DNA from: Thermomonas paludicola
GTDB taxonomy: Bacteria; Pseudomonadota; Gammaproteobacteria; Xanthomonadales; Xanthomonadaceae
Assembly (NCBI RefSeq): GCF_024498955.1
Contig: NZ_CP093311.1
Location: 1,612,001 to 1,676,000 of the forward strand
Length of the DNA: 64,000 bases
Direction: 5' to 3'
Below, piece after piece: positions 46,329-55,277 of the stretch. Under the pieces are notes generated by a model, which did no database searches, was not told the origin of the DNA, and was given only the letters and a program-made list of their open reading frames with translations. A program made the position numbers and the translations under genes. Position 1 is the stretch's first letter, and every line of letters begins with the position of its first letter.

Positions 46329-48182
46329 TCAGCCGGCGCCCAGCAGCAATGCGATCTGGTAGGTCAGCAGCGACGCCAGATAAGCCAGCGCGAACAGATA
46401 GCCGGCGGCAAAGGCCGTCTGCTTCCACGAATGGGTTTCGCGGCGGATGGTGGCCAAGGTGGAAATGCACTGCGGTGCATAAATGAACCACACCAGCAGC
46501 GACAGCGCGGTGGCCAACGACCACTGCTGCTGGATGATGGGCGACAGTGCCTGCACTGCCGCATCGTCGCCGGTGGCCGACAGCGCATACACCGTGGCCA
46601 GCGACGACACCACCACCTCGCGCGCGGCCATGCCGGGAATCAGCGCGATGCAGATCTGCCAGTTGAAGCCGATCGGCGCGAACACCACGGTCATCCACTC
46701 GCCGATGCGGCCGGCGAAGCTGTAGTTGACCGCCGCCGCGGTGGCGCCTTCCGGCGCGGCGGGGAAGCTGAGCAGGAACCACAGCAGGATGGTCAGCGCG
46801 AGGATGATCCCGCCGACCCGCTTGAGGAAGATCATCGCGCGTTCCCACAGACCGATGCCCACGTCGCGCAGGTGCGGGATGCGGTAGGACGGCAACTCCA
46901 GCAGCAACGGATGCTCGCTCTTGTCGCGCCGCCACAGCTTCATCGTCCACGCCACCGCCAGCGCGCTGACGATGCCCGCCGCATACAAGCCAAACAACAC
47001 CAATCCCTGCTGGTTGAACCAGCCGACTTCGCGCTTCGGGACAAACGCCCCGATCAGCAACGTATAAACCGGCAACCGGGCCGAACAGGTCATCAGCGGC
47101 GCCACCAGGATGGTGGCAAGGCGATCGCGCGGATCCTGGATCGAACGCGTGGACATGATCCCCGGCACCGCGCACGCAAAGCTGGACAGCAGCGGGATGA
47201 AGCTGCGCCCCGACAGGCCGGCGGCGGCCATGACCCGGTCGAGCAGGAAGGCGGCGCGCGGCAGGTAGCCGGATTCCTCCAGCGCCAGGATGAAGGCGAA
47301 CAGCACCAGGATCTGCGGCAGGAAGACGATGACGCCACCGATGCCGGCGATGATGCCGTCCACCAGCAGGCTGCGCAGCGGGCCCTCCGGCAACACCGAG
47401 GCCACCAGCCCGGAAAACCAGGTGGTGGCGGCCTCGATCCCATCCATCATCGGCGTGGCCCAGGCATAGACGGCCTGGAAGATCAGGAACATCACCACGG
47501 CCAGCGCCAGCAGGCCAATCACCGGATGCAGCAGCCAGCGGTCCAGCACGTCGTCGATCTCGGCGGTGCGCCGCGGCATCCCGACCGCCAGCGTCAGCAG
47601 CCGCCGCACTTCCTCGTGCAGCGCCTCGTCGGCCATCGGCGCATGCGTGTCCGGTGGCGTCGCATGCAGCGTTTCCAGCCGATCCAGCAGCGCGCGCGCT
47701 CCACCACGCTGCACCGCCACGGTTTCCACCACCGGCACGCCCAGTTCGCGCTGCAGCACGTCCACATCGATGGCGATGCCGCGCCGACGCGCCGTATCCA
47801 TCATGTTCAAGGCCACCAGCATCGGCCGCCCCAACGCGCGCAGCTCCAGCGCGAAGCGCAGATGCAGGCGCAGGTTGGTGGCATCGATCACGCAAATCAG
47901 CAAATCCGGCGCGGCTTCGCCCGGATAAAACCCGCGGATCAGGTCACGGGTCACCGCCTCGTCCAGGCTCGCGGCATTCAGGCTGTAGGCGCCCGGCAGG
48001 TCCAGCACCGAATAGCTGCGCCCCGATGGCGCCAGCAACCGACCCTCTTTGCGCTCGACGGTCACGCCGGCATAGTTGGCCACTTTCTGGCGGCTGCCGG
48101 TCAGCAGGTTGAACAGCGCCGTCTTGCCGCAGTTCGGATTGCCGACCAGGGCGATGCGCTGGAACACCGCCGCCCCGCTCAT
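46329..48182 (-). CDS. feoB: Ferrous iron transporter FeoB
   Basis: GTPase-coupled Fe(II) importer of the inner membrane. 617 residues: N-terminal G domain with G1 GNPNCGKTALFNLL, G3 DLPGAYSL and G4 NMMD, then about ten transmembrane helices with the two Gate regions (LPRAAFLLDRVMAAAGLSGRSFIPLLSSFACAVPGIMSTRSI and AAREVVVSSLATVYAL). It is shorter than E. coli FeoB (773) but matches related bacteria. Overlaps feoA by 4 bases. Confidence 0.96.
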   Translation of the reverse strand: MSGAAVFQRIALVGNPNCGKTALFNLLTGSRQKVANYAGVTVERKEGRLLAPSGRSYSVLDLPGAYSLNAASLDEAVTRDLIRGFYPGEAAPDLLICVIDATNLRLHLRFALELRALGRPMLVALNMMDTARRRGIAIDVDVLQRELGVPVVETVAVQRGGARALLDRLETLHATPPDTHAPMADEALHEEVRRLLTLAVGMPRRTAEIDDVLDRWLLHPVIGLLALAVVMFLIFQAVYAWATPMMDGIEAATTWFSGLVASVLPEGPLRSLLVDGIIAGIGGVIVFLPQILVLFAFILALEESGYLPRAAFLLDRVMAAAGLSGRSFIPLLSSFACAVPGIMSTRSIQDPRDRLATILVAPLMTCSARLPVYTLLIGAFVPKREVGWFNQQGLVLFGLYAAGIVSALAVAWTMKLWRRDKSEHPLLLELPSYRIPHLRDVGIGLWERAMIFLKRVGGIILALTILLWFLLSFPAAPEGATAAAVNYSFAGRIGEWMTVVFAPIGFNWQICIALIPGMAAREVVVSSLATVYALSATGDDAAVQALSPIIQQQWSLATALSLLVWFIYAPQCISTLATIRRETHSWKQTAFAAGYLFALAYLASLLTYQIALLLGAG

Positions 48183-48427
48183 GCCCCCGTCCCGTTCACG
48201 CGCAGACGCACCCGCGCCGCTTCGGCGCGACGCAGGGCGAAGCGGGTGAAACCCACCTGCACCAACAGCGGCTCGGCGCCCAGCGGCCCGGCGGCGACCA
48301 CTTCAACGCTCTCCCCGGCCACGAAGCCCAACTCACGCAGGCGACGCGCCACCGGGTCGTTGGGCGCACGATCTTCCACGGAGTCCACGATGGCCGGTCT
48401 GCGCCTGGAGAGTTCGGTCAATCGCAT
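48179..48427 (-). CDS. feoA: Ferrous iron transport protein FeoA
   Basis: 82-residue SH3-like cytosolic partner of FeoB, start MRLTELSRRRPAIVDSVEDR. RLRELGFVAGESVEVVAAGPLGAEPLLVQVGFTRFALRRAEAARVRL is the family core. First gene of the feo operon. A Fur-box-like palindrome lies 25-39 bp upstream, so iron-repressed expression is expected. Confidence 0.93.
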   Translation of the reverse strand: MRLTELSRRRPAIVDSVEDRAPNDPVARRLRELGFVAGESVEVVAAGPLGAEPLLVQVGFTRFALRRAEAARVRLRVNGTGA

Positions 48428-48451
48428 CGAGGCCGCACCACGGTGAACAAA

Positions 48452-48466
48452 TAGGAATTGTTCTCA
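48452..48466 (-). promoter_or_regulatory. Candidate Fur box upstream of feoA
   Basis: On the minus strand TGAGAACAATTCCTA resembles the Fur inverted repeat TGAGAAT-N-ATTCTCA at 11 of 14 fixed positions. It sits 25 bp before the feoA ATG in an AT-rich stretch and could also affect the divergent liuC promoter. Confidence 0.6.
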
Positions 48467-48519
48467 ATTTTAGCACTGCTGCCTGCCGGTATGATGTGGG
48501 GATTGCCTCCGGGGAGCCG

Positions 48520-49317
48520 ATGGATTCGCGCATGAGCCAAGCCCTGCAACTGCACCGCGCCGGCCCCGTTGCCCGCTTGCGGATGACCCGCGCACAGGTG
48601 CACAACGCCTTCGACGCCGGCCTGATCGCCGACATCACCCATGCGCTGGACGTGGTCGCCGCCGACGCCACCCTTCGCGTGCTGGTACTGGAAGCCGAAG
48701 GCGCCTCGTTCTCGGCGGGCGCCGACCTGAACTGGATGCGCGGCATGGCCGCGGCCGGCGAAGCGGAGAACCGCGAGGACAGCCTCGCCCTCGCCCGGCT
48801 GATGCGCACGCTGGACGAACTGCCCAAACCCACCATTGCGCGCGTGCAGGGCGCGGCCTTCGGCGGCGGCGTCGGCCTGGTCGCTTGCTGCGACATCGCC
48901 ATCGGCGTGCCGGAGGCGAAATTCGGCCTGACCGAAAGCAGGCTGGGCCTGTTGCCGGCGGTGATCTCGCCGTATGTCATTCAGGCGATCGGCGCGCGCC
49001 AGGCACGCCGGTATTTCGCCAGCGCGGAAATGTTTGATGCCGCCGAGGCCCTGCGCATCGGCCTGCTCCACCAGGTGGTGGACGGTGACGCGCTGGAGGC
49101 GGCAGTGGACCGGCAAATCGGTTTGCTGCTGAAGGCCGGCCCGCTTGCCGCCGCCGGCGCCAAGCAACTGGTGCGCGACGTTTGCGCGCACACCGACGGC
49201 GCACGCCACGATGCCGACAATGCCGCCTTGATCGCCCGCTTGCGGGTGTCCGCGGAAGGTCAGGAAGGGCTGTCTGCCTTCCTCGACAAGCGCAAGCCGA
49301 ATTGGATGACCCCCTGA
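48520..49317 (+). CDS. liuC: Methylglutaconyl-CoA hydratase (enoyl-CoA hydratase family)
   Basis: Hydrates 3-methylglutaconyl-CoA to HMG-CoA in leucine breakdown. The ATG at 48520 (MDSRMSQALQLHRAGPVARL) has GGGGAG upstream. 265 residues: crotonase core with EGASFSAGADLNWMRGMA (first oxyanion-hole part), VQGAAFGGGVGLVACCDIA (second) and the acidic residues of FGLTESRLGLLPAVISPYV. The role is read from its neighbours mccA and HMG-CoA lyase, since enoyl-CoA hydratases are hard to separate by sequence. Confidence 0.88.
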   Translation: MDSRMSQALQLHRAGPVARLRMTRAQVHNAFDAGLIADITHALDVVAADATLRVLVLEAEGASFSAGADLNWMRGMAAAGEAENREDSLALARLMRTLDELPKPTIARVQGAAFGGGVGLVACCDIAIGVPEAKFGLTESRLGLLPAVISPYVIQAIGARQARRYFASAEMFDAAEALRIGLLHQVVDGDALEAAVDRQIGLLLKAGPLAAAGAKQLVRDVCAHTDGARHDADNAALIARLRVSAEGQEGLSAFLDKRKPNWMTP

Positions 49318-51311
49318 TGTTGCACACCATTTTGATCGCCAACCGTGGCGAGATCGCCTGTCGCGTGATTCGCACCGCACGCAAGCTCGGCATCCGCACC
49401 GTGGCCGTGTTTTCCGAGGCCGATGCCGACGCCCAGCACGTGCGGCTGGCCGACGAGGCGCACTGCATCGGCGGGCCGCGCCCGCAGGACAGCTACCTGC
49501 GCGGCGACGCCATCCTCGACGTGGCGCTGAACACCGGCGCCCAGGCGATCCATCCGGGCTACGGTTTCCTCAGTGAAAACGCCGACTTTGCCGACGCGGT
49601 GAAAGCGGCCGGCATCGCCTTCATCGGCCCCTCTGGCGCGTCGATGCGCAAGATGGGCAGCAAGGCCGGGGCCAAGGACTTGATGGCTGCCGCCAACGTG
49701 CCGGTGGTTCCCGGCTACACCGGTGCAGACCAGTCGCCGGACGTGCTGCAGCGCGAAGGCGACCGCATCGGCTACCCGCTGATGATCAAGGCCGCGCACG
49801 GTGGCGGCGGCAAGGGCATGCGCATCGTGCGCAGCAGCGAAGAATTCGCCGGCAACCTGCAAAGCTGCCAGCGCGAAGCCGCCAGCGCCTTCGGCCGCGA
49901 CCGCGTGCTGCTGGAGCGCTACATCGAGCATCCGCGGCATATCGAAATCCAGATTTTCGGCGACACCCATGGCAACGCGATCCACCTGGGCGAGCGCGAA
50001 TGTTCGGCGCAGCGGCGCTATCAAAAAGTGCTGGAGGAATCGCCCTCGGCGTTCCTCACGCCAGAACTGCGCGCGGCGATGGGCGCGGCGGCGGTGCAGG
50101 CGGCGCACGCCATCGACTACGCCAACGCCGGCACGGTGGAGTTCATCGTCGCGCCGTCGGGCGAGTTCTTCTTCATGGAGATCAATACCCGCCTGCAGGT
50201 GGAACATCCGGTGACCGAAAAGGTGACCGGCCTCGACCTGGTCGAATGGCAGCTGCGCATCGCCGCCGGCGAGCCCCTGCCGCTGGCACAGGACGCCATC
50301 GCCCAACGCGGCCACGCGATCGAAGTGCGGCTGTACGCGGAAGACCCGGACGCCGGCTTCCTGCCGGGCTCCGGCACCTTGCACACCCTGCACCTGCCGC
50401 GGCCATCGCAGCATGTGCGAATCGACTCCGGCGTGATCGAGGGCGACACCGTCACCATTTTCTACGACCCCATGATCGCCAAGCTGATCGTCTGGGACGA
50501 CGATCGCCCGCGCGCGCTGGCGCGGTTGCGTGAAGCGCTGGCGCAGTGCCGGATCAGCGGACCGAAGTCGAATATCGCGTTCCTCGAGCGACTGGTGCGA
50601 CACCCGGCCATTGTCGATGCCAGCATCGATACCGGCTATCTGGACCGCCACCTGGACGAATTCCTGGCGCCGGCGGCCGTTGACGCGACGCTGCTGCTGG
50701 CCGCCGCGACGGCGTATCTGCTGACGCAGGAATCGGACGCGATGGCAGCGTCCGCCGGCTCCAGCGACCCCGGCTCGCCCTGGGCCAACACCGACGGCTG
50801 GCGACTGGGCCACGGCGGCGCAAGGCGACTGGCGTTCGCCCACGGCGGCCAGCGGATCGAGCTGCGCGCGCGCGGTCACGCCGGCAGCTACCATATCGAA
50901 CTCGCCGACGGCAGCCACCAGGTCGACGGCGCGCGCCTCAGCGATGGTGAACTGAGCCTGCGCATCGACGGCGCGATGCTGCGCTTGCGGGCGAACTGCG
51001 ACGCCCGGGATGTACTGGTGCATGACGGCCGCCAGCGCCTGCATGTGCAGGCGGAAGCGCTGTACCACCACGAGAGCGGCGCAGACGCCGCCGCCGAACA
51101 CAGGATCCGCGCGCCGATGCCCGGGCGCGTGGTGCTGGTGCAGGCGAAGGCTGGCGACGCGGTGAACGCCGGCGACGTGGTGCTGGTGCTGGAGGCGATG
51201 AAAATGGAACTCGCGCTGAAAGCCCCGCGCGATGGCGTGGTGGCGGAATTGCGGGCACAGGCCGGTGATTTCGTCGAAGCCGATGCCGTGCTGGCCACGC
51301 TGGAGCAATGA
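49317..51311 (+). CDS. mccA: 3-methylcrotonyl-CoA carboxylase alpha (biotin) subunit
   Basis: ATP-dependent biotin carboxylase subunit that carboxylates biotin for 3-methylcrotonyl-CoA carboxylation. Starts at the ATG at 49317, overlapping the liuC stop (TGATG). 664 residues: biotin carboxylase domain (MLHTILIANRGEIACRVIRT, AHGGGGKGMRIV, EINTRLQVEHPVTE), then a linker and a C-terminal biotinyl domain with Lys629 in EAMKMELALKA. Length (665) fits MccA/LiuD rather than the shorter AccC. The carboxyltransferase beta subunit is not in the window. Confidence 0.92.
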   Translation: MLHTILIANRGEIACRVIRTARKLGIRTVAVFSEADADAQHVRLADEAHCIGGPRPQDSYLRGDAILDVALNTGAQAIHPGYGFLSENADFADAVKAAGIAFIGPSGASMRKMGSKAGAKDLMAAANVPVVPGYTGADQSPDVLQREGDRIGYPLMIKAAHGGGGKGMRIVRSSEEFAGNLQSCQREAASAFGRDRVLLERYIEHPRHIEIQIFGDTHGNAIHLGERECSAQRRYQKVLEESPSAFLTPELRAAMGAAAVQAAHAIDYANAGTVEFIVAPSGEFFFMEINTRLQVEHPVTEKVTGLDLVEWQLRIAAGEPLPLAQDAIAQRGHAIEVRLYAEDPDAGFLPGSGTLHTLHLPRPSQHVRIDSGVIEGDTVTIFYDPMIAKLIVWDDDRPRALARLREALAQCRISGPKSNIAFLERLVRHPAIVDASIDTGYLDRHLDEFLAPAAVDATLLLAAATAYLLTQESDAMAASAGSSDPGSPWANTDGWRLGHGGARRLAFAHGGQRIELRARGHAGSYHIELADGSHQVDGARLSDGELSLRIDGAMLRLRANCDARDVLVHDGRQRLHVQAEALYHHESGADAAAEHRIRAPMPGRVVLVQAKAGDAVNAGDVVLVLEAMKMELALKAPRDGVVAELRAQAGDFVEADAVLATLEQ

Positions 51312-52210
51312 GCATGTCTCTTCCCGCAGAGGTCCGGATCGTGGAAGTCGGCCCGCGCGATGGCCTGCAGAACGAGAAAATCGATATCGGCACCGCCAAC
51401 AAGATCGACCTGATCGACCGGCTTGCGCAGGCGGGCCTGCGCAGCATCGAGGCCACGGCGTTCGTCAGCCCGAAATGGGTGCCGCAGATGGCCGATGCCA
51501 GCGCCGTGCTGGCCGGCATCGCCCGCCGGCCCGGGGTGTCATATCCGGTCCTGGTGCCGAACGAGCAAGGGTATGAGCGCGCCCGCGCCGCCGGCGCAGA
51601 CGAGATCGCGGTCTTCACCGCCGCATCCGAAGCATTCAGCCTGAAGAACACCAACGCCAGCATCGAACAGTCGCTTGACCGCTTCCGGCCCGTGCTGGAC
51701 CGGGCCAGGCACGATGGCGTCAAGGTGCGCGGCTACGTGTCCACCGTGCTGGGCTGCCCCTATCAGGGCGACGTCCCGCTGGCCGATGTGGTGCGGGTGG
51801 CGCGCGCGCTGCACGCCATGGGCTGCTACGAAGTGTCGCTCGGCGACACCATCGGCATCGGCACCCCGGTCAAGGCACGGCGGATGCTCAAGGCCGTGGC
51901 CGCCGACGTGCCGATGCAGGCGCTGGCGGTGCATTTCCACGACACCTACGGCCAGGCGCTGGCCAACGTATTGGCCTGCCTGGAAGAAGGCGTGGCGGTG
52001 GTGGACAGTGCCGTGTCGGGCGCCGGCGGCTGCCCGTATGCGAAAGGCGCCAGCGGCAACGTGGCCAGCGAGGACGTGGTGTACATGCTGCACGGCATGG
52101 GCATCCGCACCGGCATCCAGCTCGATCTGCTGGTCGAGACCGGCCGCTGGCTGGCCGGATTGCTGGGCCGCGAGACCGACAGCCGCGTTGGCCGGGCATT
52201 GGCAAAATGA
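51308..52210 (+). CDS. Hydroxymethylglutaryl-CoA lyase
   Basis: Cleaves HMG-CoA to acetoacetate and acetyl-CoA, last step of leucine degradation. 300 residues, starting at an ATG that overlaps the mccA stop (ATGA); a second ATG 6 bases later is possible. TIM-barrel motifs: VEVGPRDGLQNEK with the catalytic Arg/Asp, STVLGCPYQGDVP, HFHDTYGQALANVLACLEEG with metal ligands, and the flexible Cys loop SAVSGAGGCPYAKGASGNVA. A liuE-type gene; its stop overlaps the next start. Confidence 0.96.
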   Translation: MSMSLPAEVRIVEVGPRDGLQNEKIDIGTANKIDLIDRLAQAGLRSIEATAFVSPKWVPQMADASAVLAGIARRPGVSYPVLVPNEQGYERARAAGADEIAVFTAASEAFSLKNTNASIEQSLDRFRPVLDRARHDGVKVRGYVSTVLGCPYQGDVPLADVVRVARALHAMGCYEVSLGDTIGIGTPVKARRMLKAVAADVPMQALAVHFHDTYGQALANVLACLEEGVAVVDSAVSGAGGCPYAKGASGNVASEDVVYMLHGMGIRTGIQLDLLVETGRWLAGLLGRETDSRVGRALAK

Positions 52211-54768
52211 AGCAGCCTGCGGCTACGGACAAGCACCTGCCGACGCCGCTGGCGCAGCTTGACCATGCGCTGGAAGCCCTGCAGCACGCCCGGCAGACGC
52301 CCGACTTCCCGCTGAATTGCGACGCCGTGCTGGACAATCTGCAACACGCACTGGTGCGCGCACGCGGCGCACTGGCCACCGGCCTGGAAAATTACCGGGC
52401 GCTGTTTGACGCGGTGCCGGATCCGGTGAGCATCATCAGCCGCGAAGGCGTGGTGCTGGATCTCAATCGCGCCAGCATCCGCGCCTACGACCGCGCGCGC
52501 GAGGCCATCGTCGGCCAGCACCTGCGCGTGTTGAACCCGGACTTGCCGAAGGATTTCCTGGCCCCGGTACTGGACATCATCGACCGTGGCGAAACCCACG
52601 TGGCGCAATCCACGAACATCCGCGCCGACGGCAGCCGCTTCCCGGTGGAAGTGCATTCGGCGCGGCTGCGGCTTGCCGACCAGGACACCATCGTGGCGGT
52701 GGCGCGCGACCTCAGCGCACGCCAGGAAGCCGAGGCGCGCTACTGGAGCCTGGCGGAAAGCATCGACCAGGCCATCACCCTGCACGAGGCCAACGGCCAC
52801 AGCGACTTCATGAACGCGGCGGCAGCGCGCATTTTCGGCCAGCAAGCCGATGGCGCACCACAGGCCAATCCGGATTGGAGCGACTGGATGCTCGTGGACG
52901 AGCAGGGGCGGCCGCTGCCGCCCGAGGCGCATCCGGCGCAGCGCGCCCTGCGTGAAGGGCACACGATTTCCAGCGAAGTGATCGGCCTGTTCCACCGCAA
53001 GACCAAGCGATTGGTGTGGCTGTCGGTAACCGCGATCCCGCAGTTTTCCCCGGGCTCCACCCGCGCCGGGCACGCGCTTGCGATCAGCAGCGACATCACC
53101 GGCCTGCAGCGTGACAAGACCCTGTTCCGCCGCGTGCAGGAATTGGCGCAAATCGGCGGCTGGCAATGGGATCGCGGCAGCGGCGAGCTGTACCTGAGCA
53201 GCGAGGCCATCCACATCCTCGGCGCGGCCACCCCGCCGCGCACGATGGATGCAGTCCTGGCCTGCCTGATCGAGGACGATCGCCAGCAACTGCGGCACAC
53301 GCTTCGCACGATTTCCGACGGCACCGGCTTCGACCTCGAGCTGCAGGGGCAGCAGATGGATGGCACCCCGTTCTGGGCGCGCATGATCGGCGAACCCGAT
53401 CCGCACGACCCTGGTCACACCCGCTTCAGCGGCACCCTGCAGGACATCACCGAGCGCAAACGCGCCGAAGAAGACCTGCGCCTGCAAGCACAGACCGATG
53501 CGCTGACCGGGCTGCTGAACCGCGACGCCATCCTTGCCCACATCGCGGTTCGGCTGGACGCTGCCGCAGGCCCGAACCTGGCCGTGCTGTACATCGACCT
53601 GGATCGCTTCAAGATCGTCAACGATGTCCTGGGCCACGATGCCGGCGATCACCTGCTGGTGGAAGCGGCCCACCGCATCCGCCAGTCGGTGGCGGGCGAA
53701 GGCCTGATTGCCCGCTTCGGCGGCGACGAATTCCTGGTGATCTGCCAGATCGCCGATGATGAATCCCGTTCCGAACGCCTGGCGCTGCAAATCCAGAAGT
53801 CGTTCAACACCCCGTTCCGGCTGGGCAAAGACGAATTCAAGGTCACCACCAGCATCGGCATTGCCCGCGCACCCAGCGATGGCGACACGCCCAGGCAGCT
53901 GATCCAGAGCGCCGACGTGGCGATGTACGACAGCAAGCGCCGACACCGCAACGGCTATCAGGCATTTTCGGCCAGCCTGGCCAGCCGCCAGCAGGAGCGC
54001 CTGCAGGTGGAAACCCAATTGCGGCGGGCGCTGGACAATGGCGAGTTCCACCTCGTCTATCAACCGCAGGTGGATTTGCGCACCGGCCGCTTCCTGTCCG
54101 CAGAGGCGCTGTTGCGCTGGAACAATCCGGTGCTCGGCGCCATGCCGCCGGATCGATTCATCAGCGTGGCCGAGACCACCGGCGAGATCGTCCGCATCGA
54201 CCACTGGGTGCTGCAGGAAGCCTGCGCGCAGATGCGCCGCTGGCAGGAGCAAGGGCTGCCGATCCAGCACGTGGCGGTGAACATCTCCTACCACCAGTTT
54301 GCAGGCGAAGACCTGGCGCGCAGTATCGAACGCTCGCTGCAACAAGCCGGGCTTCCAGGCCATGCGCTGGAGCTGGAGATGACCGAACGCGTGCTGATCG
54401 AGGACTCCAGCGACACCCTGCGCACGCTTGCCGAGCTTCGTGCGCTTGGCGTGCAATTGTCGATCGACGATTTCGGCGAAGGCTACAGCGCGCTCCACTA
54501 TCTGCGCCGCCTGCCCATCCATACGCTCAAACTGAGCCATGGCTTCCTGAAGGGCGTGCCCGGCAATCCCTCCGACGTGGCGATCTGCCAGGCGGTTGCA
54601 GGCATCGCCAGCAGCCTGAAGCTCGGCATCGTTGCCGAAGGTGTCGAAACCGAGTTGCAGCGCGATTTCCTGCTGCGCCTGGGGGTCACCGTCGGGCAGG
54701 GGTTCCTGTTCTCGCCCGGCGTGCTGCCAGGCGAATTCGCCCGCCGCATGCTCGCCCAGCAGGATTGA
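52207..54768 (+). CDS. PAS-PAS-PAS-GGDEF-EAL signalling protein
   Basis: Cytoplasmic c-di-GMP type sensor of 853 residues, translationally coupled to the HMG-CoA lyase (ATGA). N-terminal ~60 helical residues, then three PAS-like domains (about 62-175, 180-300, 310-420; the second has QAITLHEANGHSDFMNAAAARIFG, the third QELAQIGGWQWDRGSGELYLS). GGDEF is intact at 505-509 (RFGGDEFLVI); no clear RxxD inhibitory site. EAL is present near 632 (SAEALLRW) with VNIS, MTERVL, DDFGEGYSALHYL and AEGVETE, but the LKID motif reads LKLS, so Lys775 is kept and the next Asp is Ser777. Phosphodiesterase activity may be weak or lost. Confidence 0.9.
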   Translation: MKQPAATDKHLPTPLAQLDHALEALQHARQTPDFPLNCDAVLDNLQHALVRARGALATGLENYRALFDAVPDPVSIISREGVVLDLNRASIRAYDRAREAIVGQHLRVLNPDLPKDFLAPVLDIIDRGETHVAQSTNIRADGSRFPVEVHSARLRLADQDTIVAVARDLSARQEAEARYWSLAESIDQAITLHEANGHSDFMNAAAARIFGQQADGAPQANPDWSDWMLVDEQGRPLPPEAHPAQRALREGHTISSEVIGLFHRKTKRLVWLSVTAIPQFSPGSTRAGHALAISSDITGLQRDKTLFRRVQELAQIGGWQWDRGSGELYLSSEAIHILGAATPPRTMDAVLACLIEDDRQQLRHTLRTISDGTGFDLELQGQQMDGTPFWARMIGEPDPHDPGHTRFSGTLQDITERKRAEEDLRLQAQTDALTGLLNRDAILAHIAVRLDAAAGPNLAVLYIDLDRFKIVNDVLGHDAGDHLLVEAAHRIRQSVAGEGLIARFGGDEFLVICQIADDESRSERLALQIQKSFNTPFRLGKDEFKVTTSIGIARAPSDGDTPRQLIQSADVAMYDSKRRHRNGYQAFSASLASRQQERLQVETQLRRALDNGEFHLVYQPQVDLRTGRFLSAEALLRWNNPVLGAMPPDRFISVAETTGEIVRIDHWVLQEACAQMRRWQEQGLPIQHVAVNISYHQFAGEDLARSIERSLQQAGLPGHALELEMTERVLIEDSSDTLRTLAELRALGVQLSIDDFGEGYSALHYLRRLPIHTLKLSHGFLKGVPGNPSDVAICQAVAGIASSLKLGIVAEGVETELQRDFLLRLGVTVGQGFLFSPGVLPGEFARRMLAQQD

Positions 54769-54776
54769 TCCACGCC

Positions 54777-55274
54777 ATGCCGAACCGCCACGCAATCCGC
54801 CCGATCCACCCCGACGACGATGCGGCCATGGCCGCTGTCATTCGCACGGTCATGCCGGAATTCGGCGCCACCGGCAGCGGATTCGCCATTGCCGATCCCG
54901 AAGTGGACTGGATGAGCCGCGCCTACGCGGAGCCGCGCCACGCCTATTTCGTGCTGGAGCGCGACGGCCGCGTACTCGGCGGCGCCGGGGTGGCACCGCT
55001 GGCCGGTGGTGACGCGGGCACCTGCGAACTGCGCAAGATGTATTTCCTGCCCGAAGCGCGTGGCAGCGGCGCTGGCGCAGCGATGATGACGCGCTGCCTG
55101 GAGGCCGCCCGCAGTGCCGGCTTCACCCACTGCTATCTGGAAACACTGACCGGCATGGATGCCGCCATGCGCCTGTACGAACGCAGCGGCTTTCGCCGCA
55201 TCGACCGCCCGATGGGCGCCACCGGACACGGCGGCTGCAACCGGTTCTACCTGCTCGATCTCGCTTCGCCGTAG
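54777..55274 (+). CDS. GNAT-family N-acetyltransferase
   Basis: Start at the ATG at 54777 (MPNRHAIRPIHPDDDAAMAA), 165 residues; a TTG 12 bases earlier is also in frame and would overlap the previous stop. The acetyl-CoA site lies in CELRKMYFLPEARGSGAGAAMMTRCLEAARSAGF, and LETLTGMDAAMRLYERSGFRRIDRPMG completes the fold. The substrate is unknown. Follows the GGDEF-EAL gene by 8 bases and may be in the same operon. Confidence 0.85.
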   Translation: MPNRHAIRPIHPDDDAAMAAVIRTVMPEFGATGSGFAIADPEVDWMSRAYAEPRHAYFVLERDGRVLGGAGVAPLAGGDAGTCELRKMYFLPEARGSGAGAAMMTRCLEAARSAGFTHCYLETLTGMDAAMRLYERSGFRRIDRPMGATGHGGCNRFYLLDLASP

Positions 55275-55277
55275 TCC

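Noticed and set aside
51946..54795. A 949-residue minus-strand open frame opposite the GGDEF-EAL gene
   Set aside because: Same explanation: long antisense frame in high-GC coding DNA, no motif, no ribosome-binding site, and the plus-strand gene has full domain support.
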